A DNA stretch of 64,000 nucleotides from Brenneria bubanii (GCF_022378355.1 NZ_JAKMAJ010000011.1:62001-126000), one strand, 5' to 3'; positions 29,839-39,643 are shown, counted from the stretch's first letter. Numbers and translations are program-made. Notes: a model not told the origin generated them from the letters alone.

Positions 29839-29862
29839 TTAGTTTTCAAATTACTGAACTGA
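29839..29862 (+). promoter_or_regulatory. Candidate LysR-type binding site
   Basis: TTAGTT and AACTGA form an interrupted dyad with a 12-nt centre in the divergent region between the LysR gene and the ureohydrolase gene, 107 bp before the latter's start. It resembles the general T-N11-A type of LysR recognition site. It was found by eye only. Confidence 0.35.
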
Positions 29863-29969
29863 TTTTTTGTATTCTGCTATTTTTCCCCGCCCGTCGTCTA
29901 CCGCACTATTTTCCCACTAATCCGTAGCCGGTGCGTACCCGGCCGCAGTCGACATGGGAAACAGTGACA

Positions 29970-30920
29970 ATGGAAAAACAGTACCAGCAACCCCAGGGCG
30001 GCAACGAGATGCCGCGTTTCGCCGGACGCGCCACCATGATGCGTCTGCCATACAGCGACGGTCCGCAAGGTCTGGATGCCGCCTTTATCGGCATTCCGCT
30101 GGATATCGGCGCGTCCCAGCGCGCCGGCACCCGCTACGGGCCGCGTCATATCCGCAGTGAATCCGTGATGATCCGTCCCTATAACATGGCGACCGGCGCC
30201 GCGCCGTTCGACTCGCTGCAGGTGGGCGATCTGGGCGATGTGCCGATCAATACCTACAGCCTGCTGAAATCGGTGGATATCATTGAGGACTACTACACCG
30301 CGCTCAACGACTGGCCGCTGATCCCGCTGACGCTGGGCGGCGACCATACCATCACCCTGCCGATCCTGCGCGCATTGACGAAGAAGCATGGTCCGGTCGG
30401 CCTGATCCACGTCGACGCCCATACGGATACCAACGATGAGATGTTCGGCGAAAAAATCGCCCACGGCACCACCTTTCGCCGGGCGGTGGAGGAAGGTCTG
30501 CTGGACTGCCGGCGCGTGGTGCAAATCGGTCAGCGGGCGCAGGGCTATACCAGCGAAGATTTCCAGTGGGGCGTCGATCAGGGCTTTCATCTGATTCCGG
30601 TGGAACAGTGCTGGCACCGCAGCCTGACGCCGTTGATGGCGGAAGTGCGCGCGCGGATGGGCGATGGTCCGGTATATCTTTCGTACGATATCGACAGCCT
30701 CGATCCAGCCTGGGCGCCCGGCACCGGAACGCCGGAAGTGGGCGGATTGACCTCGGTGCAGGGGCTGGAGATTGTACGCGGCTGCCAGGGGCTCAATCTG
30801 GTGGGCTGCGATCTGGTGGAAGTCTCTCCGCCCTACGACATCAGCGGCATGACCGCCCAGATGGGCGCCAACCTGCTGTATGAAATGCTGTGCGTGCTGC
30901 CGGGCGTAGCGCAACGATGA
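29970..30920 (+). CDS. Ureohydrolase, guanidinobutyrase-like
   Basis: The 316-residue protein is a manganese (or nickel) ureohydrolase of the agmatinase/arginase fold. Metal ligands are visible: His126 in LGGDHT, Asp149, His151 and Asp153 in HVDAHTD, and Asp240 and Asp242 in SYDIDSLDPAWAPGTGTPE. The N-terminal GGNEMPRFAGRATMMRLP and the SVMIRPYNMATGAAPFDSL block resemble Pseudomonas guanidinobutyrase GbuA more than E. coli agmatinase SpeB, as I remember them. The reaction would yield urea and an amine or amino acid such as 4-aminobutyrate. ATG 29970 has GGGA about 10 nt upstream. Its neighbours, an NCS1 permease, an ABC importer and urease, suggest a pathway that uses the urea. Agmatine, guanidinopropionate or free guanidine remain possible substrates. 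Confidence 0.85.
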   Translation: MEKQYQQPQGGNEMPRFAGRATMMRLPYSDGPQGLDAAFIGIPLDIGASQRAGTRYGPRHIRSESVMIRPYNMATGAAPFDSLQVGDLGDVPINTYSLLKSVDIIEDYYTALNDWPLIPLTLGGDHTITLPILRALTKKHGPVGLIHVDAHTDTNDEMFGEKIAHGTTFRRAVEEGLLDCRRVVQIGQRAQGYTSEDFQWGVDQGFHLIPVEQCWHRSLTPLMAEVRARMGDGPVYLSYDIDSLDPAWAPGTGTPEVGGLTSVQGLEIVRGCQGLNLVGCDLVEVSPPYDISGMTAQMGANLLYEMLCVLPGVAQR

Positions 30921-31044
30921 GCGCGGCGTCAGGGCGGCGGACAGAAACGCGGCCCTGACGACCACAAGCGCCTGCCGGCCCGTCACAGAAATCAGCCGTC
31001 CGTCACGCGGTACGACGCGGATCTTGAAGCTATAAGAGGCGATT

Positions 31045-32514
31045 ATGTCACCTTCCCCTATGACCATTGAAACCTTCGGCATCGAGCAGATACCCGACGA
31101 TCGGCGCGATGCTTCGCCGCTGGATCTTTTCCGTCTCACCTTCGGCGGCGCCAATACTTTCGCCACGTCGGTGCTGGGCAGTTTTCCTATTCTCTTCGGA
31201 CTCTCTTTTCAGGCCGGTTTCCTGGCGATAGTCATCGGCGTCGTCGTCGGCGCGTTGATCCTGGCGCCGATGGGCATATTCGGCGCGCTCAACGGCACCA
31301 ATAACGCCGTGTCCTCCGGCGCCCATTTTGGCGTTCATGGCCGCATTGTGGGGTCTTTCCTATCGCTCCTGACGGCGGTGGCGTTTTTCTCTCTATCGGT
31401 CTGGAGTTCAGGCGATGCCCTGATCGGCGGCGCCCACCGCCTGCTGGGCCTTGCGGAAAACAACTTCACGCTCGGCCTGGCCTACGCCATGTTCGCCATA
31501 CTGGTTCTGATTGTGTGTATCTACGGTTTTCGCTTCATGCTGTGGGTCAACAAAATCGCCGTCTTCGCCTCCAGCCTGATGTTCCTGCTTGGCGTATTCG
31601 CATTCAGCGGCTCGTTTGATCCCGGGTTTGCAGGCCGTCTGACACTGGGCGAGGCCGGATTCTGGGCCGCGTTCATCGGCGCGATACTCCTGACCATGAG
31701 CAACCCAATCTCCTTCGGCGCCTTTTTGGGAGACTGGTCGCGCTATATCCCGCGGCGCACCCCCAAGTTCCGCATCATGACGGCGGTATTCGCCGCGCAG
31801 CTAGCCACGCTGATCCCGTTCCTATTCGGGCTGTGTACGGCATCGGTGGTGGCAACCTATGCGCCGCAGTATGTGGCGGACAACAACTACGTCGGCGGCT
31901 TGCTGGCCGTCTCTCCGACCTGGTTCTTTCTGCCGGTATGCCTGATCGCCATCATTGGCGGCATGTCCACCGGCACCACCGCGCTCTACGGCACCGGACT
32001 CGACATGTCCAGCATATTCCCACGCCTGCTCAGTCGCGCCCGGGCGACGATCCTCATCGGCATAGCCGCAATCGCCTTCATCTTCATCGGCCGCTTTGGC
32101 TTTAACCTGGTGCAAAGCGTCTCCACTTTCGCGGTGCTGATCGTCACCTGTACCTCGCCCTGGATAGTCATCATGATCATCGGGCTCATCGTACGTCGGG
32201 GCTTCTACCACGCGGATGATCTGCAGGTGTTTACGCGCGGCCAGCGCGGCGGCCGCTACTGGTTTCACCATGGCTGGAACTGGCGCGGAATCGGCGCCTG
32301 GATCCCCAGCGCGCTCGCCGGATTGTGTCTGGTCAATATTCCGGGCCAGTTCGTCGGTCCGTTTGGCGACGTCGCCGGCGGTATCGACGTCAGTCTGCCG
32401 GTCACGCTCGGCCTGACGTCACTGCTCTATCTGACATTATTACGCGCATTTCCAGAGCCTTCGACCGTATACGGTCCTGACGATTTACGCCCGCCGACCG
32501 GCGTAAAATGGTGA
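31045..32514 (+). CDS. NCS1-family permease (cytosine/purine/hydantoin type)
   Basis: The 489-residue protein has about twelve membrane segments and the NCS1 look: an N-terminal cytoplasmic start before LFRLTFGGANTFATSVLGSF, and polar helix motifs such as ALNGTNNAVSSGAHFGVHG and MSNPISFGAFLGDWSRY. The family imports nucleobases and related compounds by sodium or proton symport. AAGAGG lies before the ATG. It follows the ureohydrolase by 124 bp in the same direction, so the likely cargo is the guanidino substrate of that enzyme, which would be a departure from nucleobases. The assignment of cargo is inferred. Confidence 0.85.
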   Translation: MSPSPMTIETFGIEQIPDDRRDASPLDLFRLTFGGANTFATSVLGSFPILFGLSFQAGFLAIVIGVVVGALILAPMGIFGALNGTNNAVSSGAHFGVHGRIVGSFLSLLTAVAFFSLSVWSSGDALIGGAHRLLGLAENNFTLGLAYAMFAILVLIVCIYGFRFMLWVNKIAVFASSLMFLLGVFAFSGSFDPGFAGRLTLGEAGFWAAFIGAILLTMSNPISFGAFLGDWSRYIPRRTPKFRIMTAVFAAQLATLIPFLFGLCTASVVATYAPQYVADNNYVGGLLAVSPTWFFLPVCLIAIIGGMSTGTTALYGTGLDMSSIFPRLLSRARATILIGIAAIAFIFIGRFGFNLVQSVSTFAVLIVTCTSPWIVIMIIGLIVRRGFYHADDLQVFTRGQRGGRYWFHHGWNWRGIGAWIPSALAGLCLVNIPGQFVGPFGDVAGGIDVSLPVTLGLTSLLYLTLLRAFPEPSTVYGPDDLRPPTGVKW

Positions 32515-32566
32515 ATAGTAACGACATCAAACAGCGACATATTTCTTAACTCTCGGGAGCAACGCC

Positions 32567-33400
32567 ATGAAATCATCCATTATTCTGCGCCGACTGCGCG
32601 CAGCCGTTCTGTTATCACTGACGCTGGGCGCAAGCGCCCTGTCGTCATCCCACGCCGCAACCGTCCCCCCTACGCTGGCGCCGGGCGTGTTCAAAGTCGG
32701 CATCGAGGTCGCCTATCCGCCGTTCGAATCCTGGCAGAACGGGCAGGTCGTCGGGTTTGATGCCGAGCTGGCCGCCCTGCTCAGTAAACACCTCGGCGCC
32801 AAGCTGGCGCTCGCCGATACGCAATTTTCCGGTCTGATCCTCGGGCTGAACGCCGCCAAACACGACGCGGTGATTTCCGCCCTGTATGTTACCGCCGACC
32901 GCACCGCGCAGGCGGACGCCATTCCTTACGCCGATACCGGCGCCTACATTCTGGCGCGCAGCGACAGCAAGGTTATCCCGCAGGATGAAAAAGCGCTGTG
33001 CGGTCTGACTGTCGGCCTGCAGCAGGGATCCGTATGGGTGAAACAGCTACGGCAACTCGCCGCCGATTACTGCCAGCCCAACGGCAAGCAGACCATCACC
33101 GTCAAAGAATACCCCACCGCGCCGGAAACCTTGCAGGCGCTGCTGGCGGGCCACATTCAGGCTCAGGTGGAGATGGCCGGCGCGGCGCGGATGTTCGCCG
33201 AGCGCAGCCGCAGACGGGCAACCATAGCGTCGCCGCAGATCATCTACCCGCAGACGCTTGGCATCTACGTGAAAAAAGGCAACCAGGCGCTGTTGAACGA
33301 ACTGCAAGCGGCGCTGCAAAAGGTCCGCGACAACGGCGAATATGCGGCACTGCTGGAAAAATACCGGCCTTACGGCATTACCGACACCGCCGCGCGCTAA
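32567..33400 (+). CDS. Amino-acid type ABC transporter substrate-binding protein
   Basis: The 277-residue product has a signal peptide ending near SSSHA (about residue 30) and the family 3 solute-binding fold (VGIEVAYPPFESWQNGQVVGFDAELA). Such proteins bind polar amino acids or opines in the periplasm. It precedes the fused permease/ATPase gene and follows the NCS1 gene by 52 bp, so the three probably work in uptake of related nitrogen compounds. The ligand cannot be read from the sequence. Confidence 0.88.
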   Translation: MKSSIILRRLRAAVLLSLTLGASALSSSHAATVPPTLAPGVFKVGIEVAYPPFESWQNGQVVGFDAELAALLSKHLGAKLALADTQFSGLILGLNAAKHDAVISALYVTADRTAQADAIPYADTGAYILARSDSKVIPQDEKALCGLTVGLQQGSVWVKQLRQLAADYCQPNGKQTITVKEYPTAPETLQALLAGHIQAQVEMAGAARMFAERSRRRATIASPQIIYPQTLGIYVKKGNQALLNELQAALQKVRDNGEYAALLEKYRPYGITDTAAR

Positions 33401-33430
33401 CAGACGGCATCCGATCTCATACGCTAATAC

Positions 33431-33544
33431 ATTCAAGCTGCAGGACAAAACGCATCACGTATTGAACAGCGTTTACGGCGGCATAACGGGGCGAGGTCCA
33501 TGGAAGGACCTGGCAACAAAGCCAACGCACAAGCAACTTGAAGT
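33431..33544. repeat. Decayed palindromic intergenic repeat
   Basis: Between the binding-protein and permease genes, TTCAAGCTGC at 33432-33441 is inverted as GCAACTTGAA at 33533-33542, and an inner hairpin AGGTCC/GGACCT lies at 33494-33511. I remember similar elements, ending in CAACTTGAAGT, as common intergenic repeats in Pectobacteriaceae. A related half-copy is at 50445-50575. Confidence 0.5.
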
Positions 33545-33582
33545 TTGACGAGCTTATTCGCTCAGGGAGTGGTACTACCGCC

Positions 33583-35115
33583 ATGATTTTCGACTGGACC
33601 TACTTTTTTTCTCTGTTCTCAATGCGGGCGTTCTGGCAAGCCAGCATCACCGTGGTAGAGCTGAGCATCCTGTCCTGGCTCATCAGCCTGATGCTCGGCT
33701 TCATCGTCGCCAGCGCCCGCCAGTCCGGCCCCATTTGGCTGCGCGGCGCATGTCAGGCCTATATCTGGCTATTTCGCAGCGTGCCGCTGCTGGTGCTGGT
33801 GGTGTTCGTCTACAACCTGCCGCAGATGCTGCCGGCGACCGGCGTGGTGCTCGGCAACGCGTTTTTCGCCGGGCTGCTGGCCACCGTACTGGTGGAAACC
33901 GCCTATATGTCCGAAATTCACCGCGGCGGCTTGCTCTCGGTGGCGAAAGGACAGCATGAAGCCGGACATGCGCTCGGCATTCGCTTTCTCGGCGTGCAGC
34001 GTCTGGTGGTGATCCCGCAGGCGTGGCGAATTTCGCTGCCGGCGCTGGTCAACGAATTCGTCACCATCGTCAAGCAGACCTCGCTGGTGTCGGTCATCTC
34101 CCTACCGGAACTGCTAATGACCGGCCAGCGCCTGTATGCGGAAAATTTTCTGGTGATGGAGACGCTGGCTGCGGTGGCGGTGTACTACATTCTGATCGTC
34201 TCTCTGTTCACCCTGCTGTTTCAGTGGCTGGAGCGGCGGGTGAACATTCAGACCCGCACGCCGGGTACGCTGGCGGAGAGCGAACTGGCCGCACTGCGGC
34301 GGCAGGCGAACGCGCCGGTATTCCGTCAGCCGACGGCGCGTCCCGGCGAGCCTAACGCGCTGCTGATAAAAAATATTCATAAGGCTTACGGCCGCCATCA
34401 GGTACTTAAAGACATTACGCTGACGGTTGCGCCCGGCGAAGCGATCAGCATCATCGGGCCGTCAGGATCGGGCAAAACATCGCTGATCCGCACCGTCAAC
34501 GGACTGGAGAGTCTCGATCGGGGCGAAATCATTCTGTTCGGCGAAACGTTTATCGTCGCGGGCGGTCCAAAGGAGAGCGGCACCCTGCGGCAAGGCATCC
34601 GACGCGTCGGCATGGTGTTTCAGAACTTCAATCTGTTTCCCCACTACAGCATTCTGCAAAACGTGATGCTGGCGCCGCGTTACCACGCTCAACCCGACGA
34701 TGCCGTCACGCGGCGCTCGCAAGCCCTTTACCTGCTGGATAAAGTCGGATTGCTGGCCCATGCGGAAAAATACCCGCATCAGTTGTCCGGCGGACAGCAG
34801 CAACGCGTGGCGATCGCCCGCGCGCTGGCGCTATCGCCGGACATCATGCTGTTTGATGAGCCCACCTCGGCGCTCGATCCGGAACTGGTGAGCGACGTGC
34901 TGAAAGTCATTGACGCGCTGGCGCGGGAAGGCATGACGATGCTGATCGTCACTCACGAGATGGAATTCGCGCTGGCGATTTCCGATCGGGTGGTGCTGAT
35001 GGAGCATGGAAATATACAGGCGGACGCGTCTCCGGCGGCAATCCGCGCAGGCGGACAGGATCCGGCGCTGCGGCGCATCCGGCAGTTCATGGGGTTAGAC
35101 GACGCGGCGCGTTGA
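33583..35115 (+). CDS. ABC transporter with fused permease and ATPase domains
   Basis: One 510-residue chain contains a HisM/GlnP-type permease (residues about 1-225, five helices, with the EAGHALGIRFLG coupling loop) and an ATPase (about 265-510) with Walker A GPSGSGKTS, signature LSGGQQQR, Walker B IMLFDEP and the switch His in IVTHEM. Polar amino acid transporters usually have these as separate proteins. As the chain dimerises it would make a complete importer with the binding protein 183 bp upstream. The ATG at 33583 is preferred, although its GGGAG is rather far (about 14 nt); an in-frame TTG at 33538 lies in the repeat. Confidence 0.85.
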   Translation: MIFDWTYFFSLFSMRAFWQASITVVELSILSWLISLMLGFIVASARQSGPIWLRGACQAYIWLFRSVPLLVLVVFVYNLPQMLPATGVVLGNAFFAGLLATVLVETAYMSEIHRGGLLSVAKGQHEAGHALGIRFLGVQRLVVIPQAWRISLPALVNEFVTIVKQTSLVSVISLPELLMTGQRLYAENFLVMETLAAVAVYYILIVSLFTLLFQWLERRVNIQTRTPGTLAESELAALRRQANAPVFRQPTARPGEPNALLIKNIHKAYGRHQVLKDITLTVAPGEAISIIGPSGSGKTSLIRTVNGLESLDRGEIILFGETFIVAGGPKESGTLRQGIRRVGMVFQNFNLFPHYSILQNVMLAPRYHAQPDDAVTRRSQALYLLDKVGLLAHAEKYPHQLSGGQQQRVAIARALALSPDIMLFDEPTSALDPELVSDVLKVIDALAREGMTMLIVTHEMEFALAISDRVVLMEHGNIQADASPAAIRAGGQDPALRRIRQFMGLDDAAR

Positions 35116-35220
35116 CCGCAGGCGACATGGCTGGTTAAATCATAAGAAAAAAATATTACTGTTCGTTTATCCCGCCATGTCAAATAGATAGCGGTATTTT
35201 AAGCAAACGAGCGTATCGAC

Positions 35221-36063
35221 ATGGTTAGCAGCGACAACGGTAATGCGGTCACAGGGGATGAAACATCGGCAGGCTGGCGCGCGTCGCTTTACCTCGGGTT
35301 GCGCCGCCATTCGGCGCGAACCCTGGTCGCCGAGCGCCGCCATAGCGGGCCGCTGCTGATTCAGCGGCCGTTTTATCCCGAAGGCGAAACCTGCCACGTC
35401 TACCTGCTGCATCCGCCGGGCGGCGTGGTGGGCGGCGACCGGCTCAGCACGGAGATCCGCCTGGAGCAGGATGCGCGGGCGCTGATCACGACGCCGGGCG
35501 CCACCAAGTTTTATCGCAGCGCGGGCGAAACTTCGCACCTACAGCAAAGGTTTCATCTGGCGCCTGGCAGTTGCCTTGAATGGCTGCCGCAGGACACGAT
35601 CGTGTTCCCCGCAGCCAAAGCGCGGGTCGACACCTGCTTTTACCTTGAGGACGATGCCCGGCTCATCGCCTGGGAAACCCTCTGCCTCGGCCGCCCGGTT
35701 ATGCGGGAACGCTTCTCCAGCGGTGAACTGAAAACGCGGCTGCGCGTACTGCGCAACGGCGAGCTGATACTGCACGAAGCGCTGCGGATTCTCGACGGCG
35801 ACCTCGACTGTATCGCCGACTACGCCCTGACCGGCACCATGATAATGACCCCCGCCGGACCGGAAACGCTGGAGAAAGCGCGCCAGTTGCTGGCTTTCAG
35901 CGCCACGCCCGCCGGGGCCACGCTGCTGGACGGGTTGCTGATCGTCAGAATGCTGGCCGGCGACAACCGGCAGATGCAAGCTCTCCAGCAAGCGCTTTGG
36001 TTCGGTCTGCGCAGCGATATCATCGGTATACCGCCGCTGCCGCCGAGAATATGGTCTACGTAA
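35221..36063 (+). CDS. ureD: Urease accessory protein UreD
   Basis: UreD (UreH) binds apo-urease and, with UreF and UreG, conducts nickel into the active site. The 280-residue length is typical, and the conserved blocks RPFYPEG, HPPGGVVGGD, TTPGATKFYRS and LPQDTIVF are visible. It is the first gene of the urease operon, 105 bp after the ABC transporter gene in the same direction, so transcription from the transporter could continue into it. Confidence 0.94.
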   Translation: MVSSDNGNAVTGDETSAGWRASLYLGLRRHSARTLVAERRHSGPLLIQRPFYPEGETCHVYLLHPPGGVVGGDRLSTEIRLEQDARALITTPGATKFYRSAGETSHLQQRFHLAPGSCLEWLPQDTIVFPAAKARVDTCFYLEDDARLIAWETLCLGRPVMRERFSSGELKTRLRVLRNGELILHEALRILDGDLDCIADYALTGTMIMTPAGPETLEKARQLLAFSATPAGATLLDGLLIVRMLAGDNRQMQALQQALWFGLRSDIIGIPPLPPRIWST

Positions 36064-36075
36064 AAGGATACAATT

Positions 36076-36378
36076 TTGGAACTCACCCCCAGAGAGAAAG
36101 ACAAGCTGCTGCTGTTTACCGCGGGTTTGGTGGCCGAGCGCCGGTTGGCGCGCGGTCTGCGCCTCAATTATCCGGAAGCGGTGGCGCTGATCGGCTCAGC
36201 CATCATGGAGGGCGCGCGCGATGGAAAAAGCGTGGCCGAACTGATGGAGTTCGGCAGGCATATTCTTCGGCGCGATCAGGTGATGGACGGCATCGCCGAA
36301 CTGATCACCGACGTACAGGTGGAGGCCACCTTTCCGGACGGCACCAAACTCGTCACCGTACACAATCCAATTGAGTGA
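36076..36378 (+). CDS. ureA: Urease subunit gamma UreA
   Basis: The 100-residue gamma subunit starts with TTG at 36076, preceded by AAGGA 7 nt upstream, and reads [14 protein letters not shown] as in Klebsiella UreA. No other start is possible, so the rare TTG codon is probably used. The family signature [18 protein letters not shown] is present at the end. UreA forms the (alpha-beta-gamma)3 urease with UreB and UreC in the cytoplasm. It lies 12 bp after ureD and 7 bp before ureB. Confidence 0.96.
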   Translation: MELTPREKDKLLLFTAGLVAERRLARGLRLNYPEAVALIGSAIMEGARDGKSVAELMEFGRHILRRDQVMDGIAELITDVQVEATFPDGTKLVTVHNPIE

Positions 36379-36385
36379 GGCGCAC

Positions 36386-36709
36386 ATGATCCCTGGGGAA
36401 ATACAGGTCGCCGACGGCCGTATCGAGTTGAATTCGGGGCGCGAGCGCATCAGCATCGTGGTGGAAAATCACGGCGATCGGCCGATCCAGATCGGCTCGC
36501 ACTACCATTTTTATGAGGTCAATCCCGCGCTGGTATTCGATCGCGACGCCTCGCGCGGCTACCGGCTGGATATCGCGGCCGGCACCGCCGTGCGGTTCGA
36601 ACCGGGTCAGGCGCGGGAAGTGACGCTGGTGGCGTTGGCCGGCCGGCGTCGGGTGTTTGGCCTGCGCGGAGAGGTGATGGGCAAACTGGATGGACAAAAC
36701 GATGACTAG
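36386..36709 (+). CDS. ureB: Urease subunit beta UreB
   Basis: The 107-residue beta subunit begins MIPGEIQV at the ATG 36386, with GTGAGG just upstream; an in-frame TTG at 36371 inside the ureA end is rejected. [16 protein letters not shown] and the [17 protein letters not shown] block are the usual UreB hallmarks. Its stop at 36707-36709 overlaps the ureC start, which indicates translational coupling. Confidence 0.96.
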   Translation: MIPGEIQVADGRIELNSGRERISIVVENHGDRPIQIGSHYHFYEVNPALVFDRDASRGYRLDIAAGTAVRFEPGQAREVTLVALAGRRRVFGLRGEVMGKLDGQNDD

Positions 36710-38405
36710 CATTTCTCGTCAGGCATACGCCGACATGTTCGGCCCCACCGTGGGCGATCGGGTACGGCTCGCCGACACGGCGCTGTGGGTGGAAGTGGAA
36801 CGGGATCTCACCGTCTACGGCGAAGAGGTCAAGTTCGGCGGCGGCAAAGTGATCCGCGACGGCATGGGGCAAGGCCAAATGCTGGCGGACGAAGTGATGG
36901 ATCTGGTGTTGACCAATGCGCTGATTATCGACCACTGGGGCATCGTAAAAGCGGATATCGGCATCAAAGACGGTCGAATTCGGGCCATCGGCAAGGCCGG
37001 CAATCCGGATATTCAGCCGGGGGTGGATATCCCCATCGGCGCGGCGACGGAGATCATTGCGGCGGAAGGTAAAATCGTTACCGCCGGCGGCATTGATTCG
37101 CATATTCACTTCATCTGCCCGCAGCAGGCGGAGGAAGCCCTGACCTCCGGCGTCACCACCATGATTGGCGGCGGCACCGGTCCGGCGACTGGCACCAACG
37201 CAACCACCTGCACCCCCGGCCCCTGGTATATCGCGCGTATGCTGCAGGCGGCCGACGCGCTGCCCGTCAACATCGGGCTGCTGGGCAAGGGCAATACTTC
37301 GCGGCCGGAAGCGTTGCGCGAACAGGTGGCGGCGGGCGTTATCGGCCTGAAGCTGCATGAGGACTGGGGATCGACGCCGGCGGCGATTGACTGCTGTCTG
37401 AGCGTGGCGGAAGAGATGGACGTGCAGGTCGCCATTCATACCGATACGCTGAATGAAGCCGGTTTCGTTGAGGATACGCTGCGCGCCATCGGCGATCGCG
37501 CGATCCACACCTTCCATACCGAAGGCGCCGGCGGCGGCCATGCGCCGGATATCATCACCGCCTGCGCTCGACCAAACGTACTGCCGTCATCCACCAACCC
37601 TACGTTGCCCTACACCGTCAACACCGTCGACGAGCACCTCGACATGCTGATGGTCTGCCACCATCTCGATCCGAATATTCCGGAAGATATCGCGTTCGCC
37701 GAGTCGCGGATTCGCCGCGAAACCATCGCCGCCGAAGATATTCTGCATGATATCGGCGCCTTCTCCATGACCTCGTCCGATTCCCAGGCCATGGGTCGGG
37801 TGGGCGAAGTGGTGCTGCGCACCTGGCAGGTGGCGCACAAGATGAAGATGCAGCGCGGCACGCTGCCGGAAGACAGCGAACGCCACGATAATTTTCGCGT
37901 TAAGCGCTACATCGCCAAATACACCATTAACCCGGCCATCACCCACGGCATCGCGCACGAAGTCGGCTCGGTCGAAACCGGCAAACTGGCGGATCTGGTG
38001 CTGTGGGCGCCGGCGTTTTTCGGCGTGAAGCCGGCGTTGATCATCAAAGGCGGCCTGATCGCCAGCGCGCCGATGGGGGATATCAACGCCTCCATCCCCA
38101 CGCCGCAGCCGGTACACTATCGCCCGATGTTCGGCGCGCTGGGCGCGGCGCGTCATCAGACGCGCATGACGTTTCTTTCCCAGGCGGCGATCGAACGCGA
38201 CGTCGCCGGCGCATTAGGACTGCAGAGCCTGATCGGCGTGGCGCGCCAGTGCCGCACGGTGCGGAAAGGCGATATGGTGCATAATGACGCGCTGCCGGAT
38301 ATTCAGGTCGATTCGCAAACCTATGAAGTCAGCGCCAACGGCGAACGCCTGACCTGCGAACCCGCAACCGAGTTGCCGCTGGCGCAGCGCTATTTTCTGT
38401 TTTAA
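36702..38405 (+). CDS. ureC: Urease subunit alpha UreC (catalytic)
   Basis: UreC hydrolyses urea to ammonia and carbamate at a dinuclear nickel centre. With ATG 36702 the protein has 567 residues, and all active-site residues fall at the Klebsiella numbers: His134 and His136 (DSHIHF), carbamylated Lys217 (GLKLHEDWG), His219, His246, His272, catalytic His320 (CHHLDP) and Asp360 ([10 protein letters not shown]). The enzyme is therefore expected to be active. An in-frame ATG at 36690 would add four residues. It overlaps ureB by 8 bp. Confidence 0.98.
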   Translation: MTSISRQAYADMFGPTVGDRVRLADTALWVEVERDLTVYGEEVKFGGGKVIRDGMGQGQMLADEVMDLVLTNALIIDHWGIVKADIGIKDGRIRAIGKAGNPDIQPGVDIPIGAATEIIAAEGKIVTAGGIDSHIHFICPQQAEEALTSGVTTMIGGGTGPATGTNATTCTPGPWYIARMLQAADALPVNIGLLGKGNTSRPEALREQVAAGVIGLKLHEDWGSTPAAIDCCLSVAEEMDVQVAIHTDTLNEAGFVEDTLRAIGDRAIHTFHTEGAGGGHAPDIITACARPNVLPSSTNPTLPYTVNTVDEHLDMLMVCHHLDPNIPEDIAFAESRIRRETIAAEDILHDIGAFSMTSSDSQAMGRVGEVVLRTWQVAHKMKMQRGTLPEDSERHDNFRVKRYIAKYTINPAITHGIAHEVGSVETGKLADLVLWAPAFFGVKPALIIKGGLIASAPMGDINASIPTPQPVHYRPMFGALGAARHQTRMTFLSQAAIERDVAGALGLQSLIGVARQCRTVRKGDMVHNDALPDIQVDSQTYEVSANGERLTCEPATELPLAQRYFLF

Positions 38406-38414
38406 GGAAGATTG

Positions 38415-38879
38415 ATGAAGCTACTCACACAACGTCTGGATCAGGCTGAAACGGTCACCGCCTGCGCCACGCTGGATTTGGCGACCCGGCTGAAAAGCCG
38501 CGCCAGAATCACCCTGGATGACGGACGGGAAGCGGGGCTGATGCTGGATCGCGGTCAGTTGATTCGCGGCGGCGATCTGCTTGGCGACGACACGGGGCAG
38601 GAAATTGTGCGTATCGTCTCCGCCGACGAGCAGGTGTCGCAGGCCGAATGCGCCGATCCGCTGCTGCTGGCCAAGGCGTGTTACCACCTCGGCAACCGCC
38701 ACGTTCCGCTGCAGATAACCGCCGGGCTGGTGCGCTATCATCACGACCATGTGCTTGACGACATGGTGCGCCAGCTGGGGCTTCAGGTACGCGTCGTCAT
38801 GGCGCCGTTCGAACCGGAAAGCGGCGCCTATCAGGCCGCGCCGCATGCGCACGGCCACCATCATGCCCACGATCATTAA
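38415..38879 (+). CDS. ureE: Urease accessory nickel chaperone UreE
   Basis: UreE hands nickel to UreG for urease activation. The 154-residue protein ends with a histidine-rich tail (HAHGHHHAHDH) that can hold several nickel ions, and the metal-site region RHVPLQITAGLVRYHHDHVLD is present. The ATG at 38415, 6 nt after AAGGA, is chosen over a TTG one codon earlier. It is 9 bp after ureC. Confidence 0.95.
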   Translation: MKLLTQRLDQAETVTACATLDLATRLKSRARITLDDGREAGLMLDRGQLIRGGDLLGDDTGQEIVRIVSADEQVSQAECADPLLLAKACYHLGNRHVPLQITAGLVRYHHDHVLDDMVRQLGLQVRVVMAPFEPESGAYQAAPHAHGHHHAHDH

Positions 38880-38954
38880 AGGCCGAGATGAAGGCCCCAT
38901 ACAAGCGATAATGCGATTCATCACGGCGGCATGCATCGCCGTACGGGAGGTCTG

Positions 38955-39635
38955 ATGCTTGCCGATCTGCGTCTGCCGCGCCTGCTGCAGCTGGCTAGCG
39001 CCACGCTGCCGGTCGGCGGATTTACCTATTCGCAGGGGCTGGAATGGGCAGTGGAAGCCGGCTGGGTGCGCGATGAAGAGGGTTTTCGCCGCTGGCAACG
39101 CCAGCAAATGACGCACACGCTGGCGCACTTTGACTGGCCGCTGTTGCAGCGCCTGTATCATGCCTGCGAACGACGCGACCTCTCCGCGCTGCGCCAGTGG
39201 CGCGATCTGCTGCTGGCCGGGCGCGAAACCAGCGAGCTGCGGGCGGAAGAACGTCAGCGCGGCCAGGCATTTATGCGTATTCTCGCCGGTTGGGGATTCG
39301 CCGAAGAACTTGACGCCGACTGGCGCGATGCGTTGACGCACAGCCAGCTGTGCGGCATGGCGTGGCTGGGGCCGCGCTGGCAGATTCCGCTGCCGGAACT
39401 GGCGCTGGCCTACGGCTACAGTTGGCTGGAGGGCGCGGTCATGGCCGGCGTGAAGCTGGTGCCGTTCGGCCAACAGTCGGCGCAAAACCTGTTGCTGGAG
39501 CTGGGCGCGCAGTTGACGCAGCTGCTGCCGGCCGCGCTGGCGCTTAACGATGACGAGATAGGCGCGGGGCTGCCGCTGGCGGCGATCGCCTCCGCCCGTC
39601 ATGAAACACAATACACCAGACTTTTTCGTTCCTGA
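38955..39635 (+). CDS. ureF: Urease accessory protein UreF
   Basis: UreF bridges UreD and the GTPase UreG in the activation complex. The 226-residue protein begins [20 protein letters not shown], typical of UreF, from the ATG 38955 with GGGAGG four bases upstream; upstream in-frame codons to 38931 are not supported. [14 protein letters not shown] and the C-terminal end match the family. It lies 75 bp after ureE and 8 bp before ureG. Confidence 0.95.
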   Translation: MLADLRLPRLLQLASATLPVGGFTYSQGLEWAVEAGWVRDEEGFRRWQRQQMTHTLAHFDWPLLQRLYHACERRDLSALRQWRDLLLAGRETSELRAEERQRGQAFMRILAGWGFAEELDADWRDALTHSQLCGMAWLGPRWQIPLPELALAYGYSWLEGAVMAGVKLVPFGQQSAQNLLLELGAQLTQLLPAALALNDDEIGAGLPLAAIASARHETQYTRLFRS

Positions 39636-39643
39636 GAGGCGCT

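Noticed and set aside
29898-31166. Antisense open frame of 422 codons opposite the ureohydrolase and NCS1 genes
   Set aside because: It is a by-product of high GC codon use on the plus strand; it has no family features, and the sense genes are certain.
36519-37541. Antisense open frame of 340 codons opposite ureB and ureC
   Set aside because: Arginine- and histidine-rich low-complexity translation typical of a shadow; ureBC are fully conserved on the other strand.
38421-39611. Antisense open frame of 396 codons opposite ureE and ureF
   Set aside because: Same reason: a GC-driven shadow with glutamine- and arginine-rich composition.
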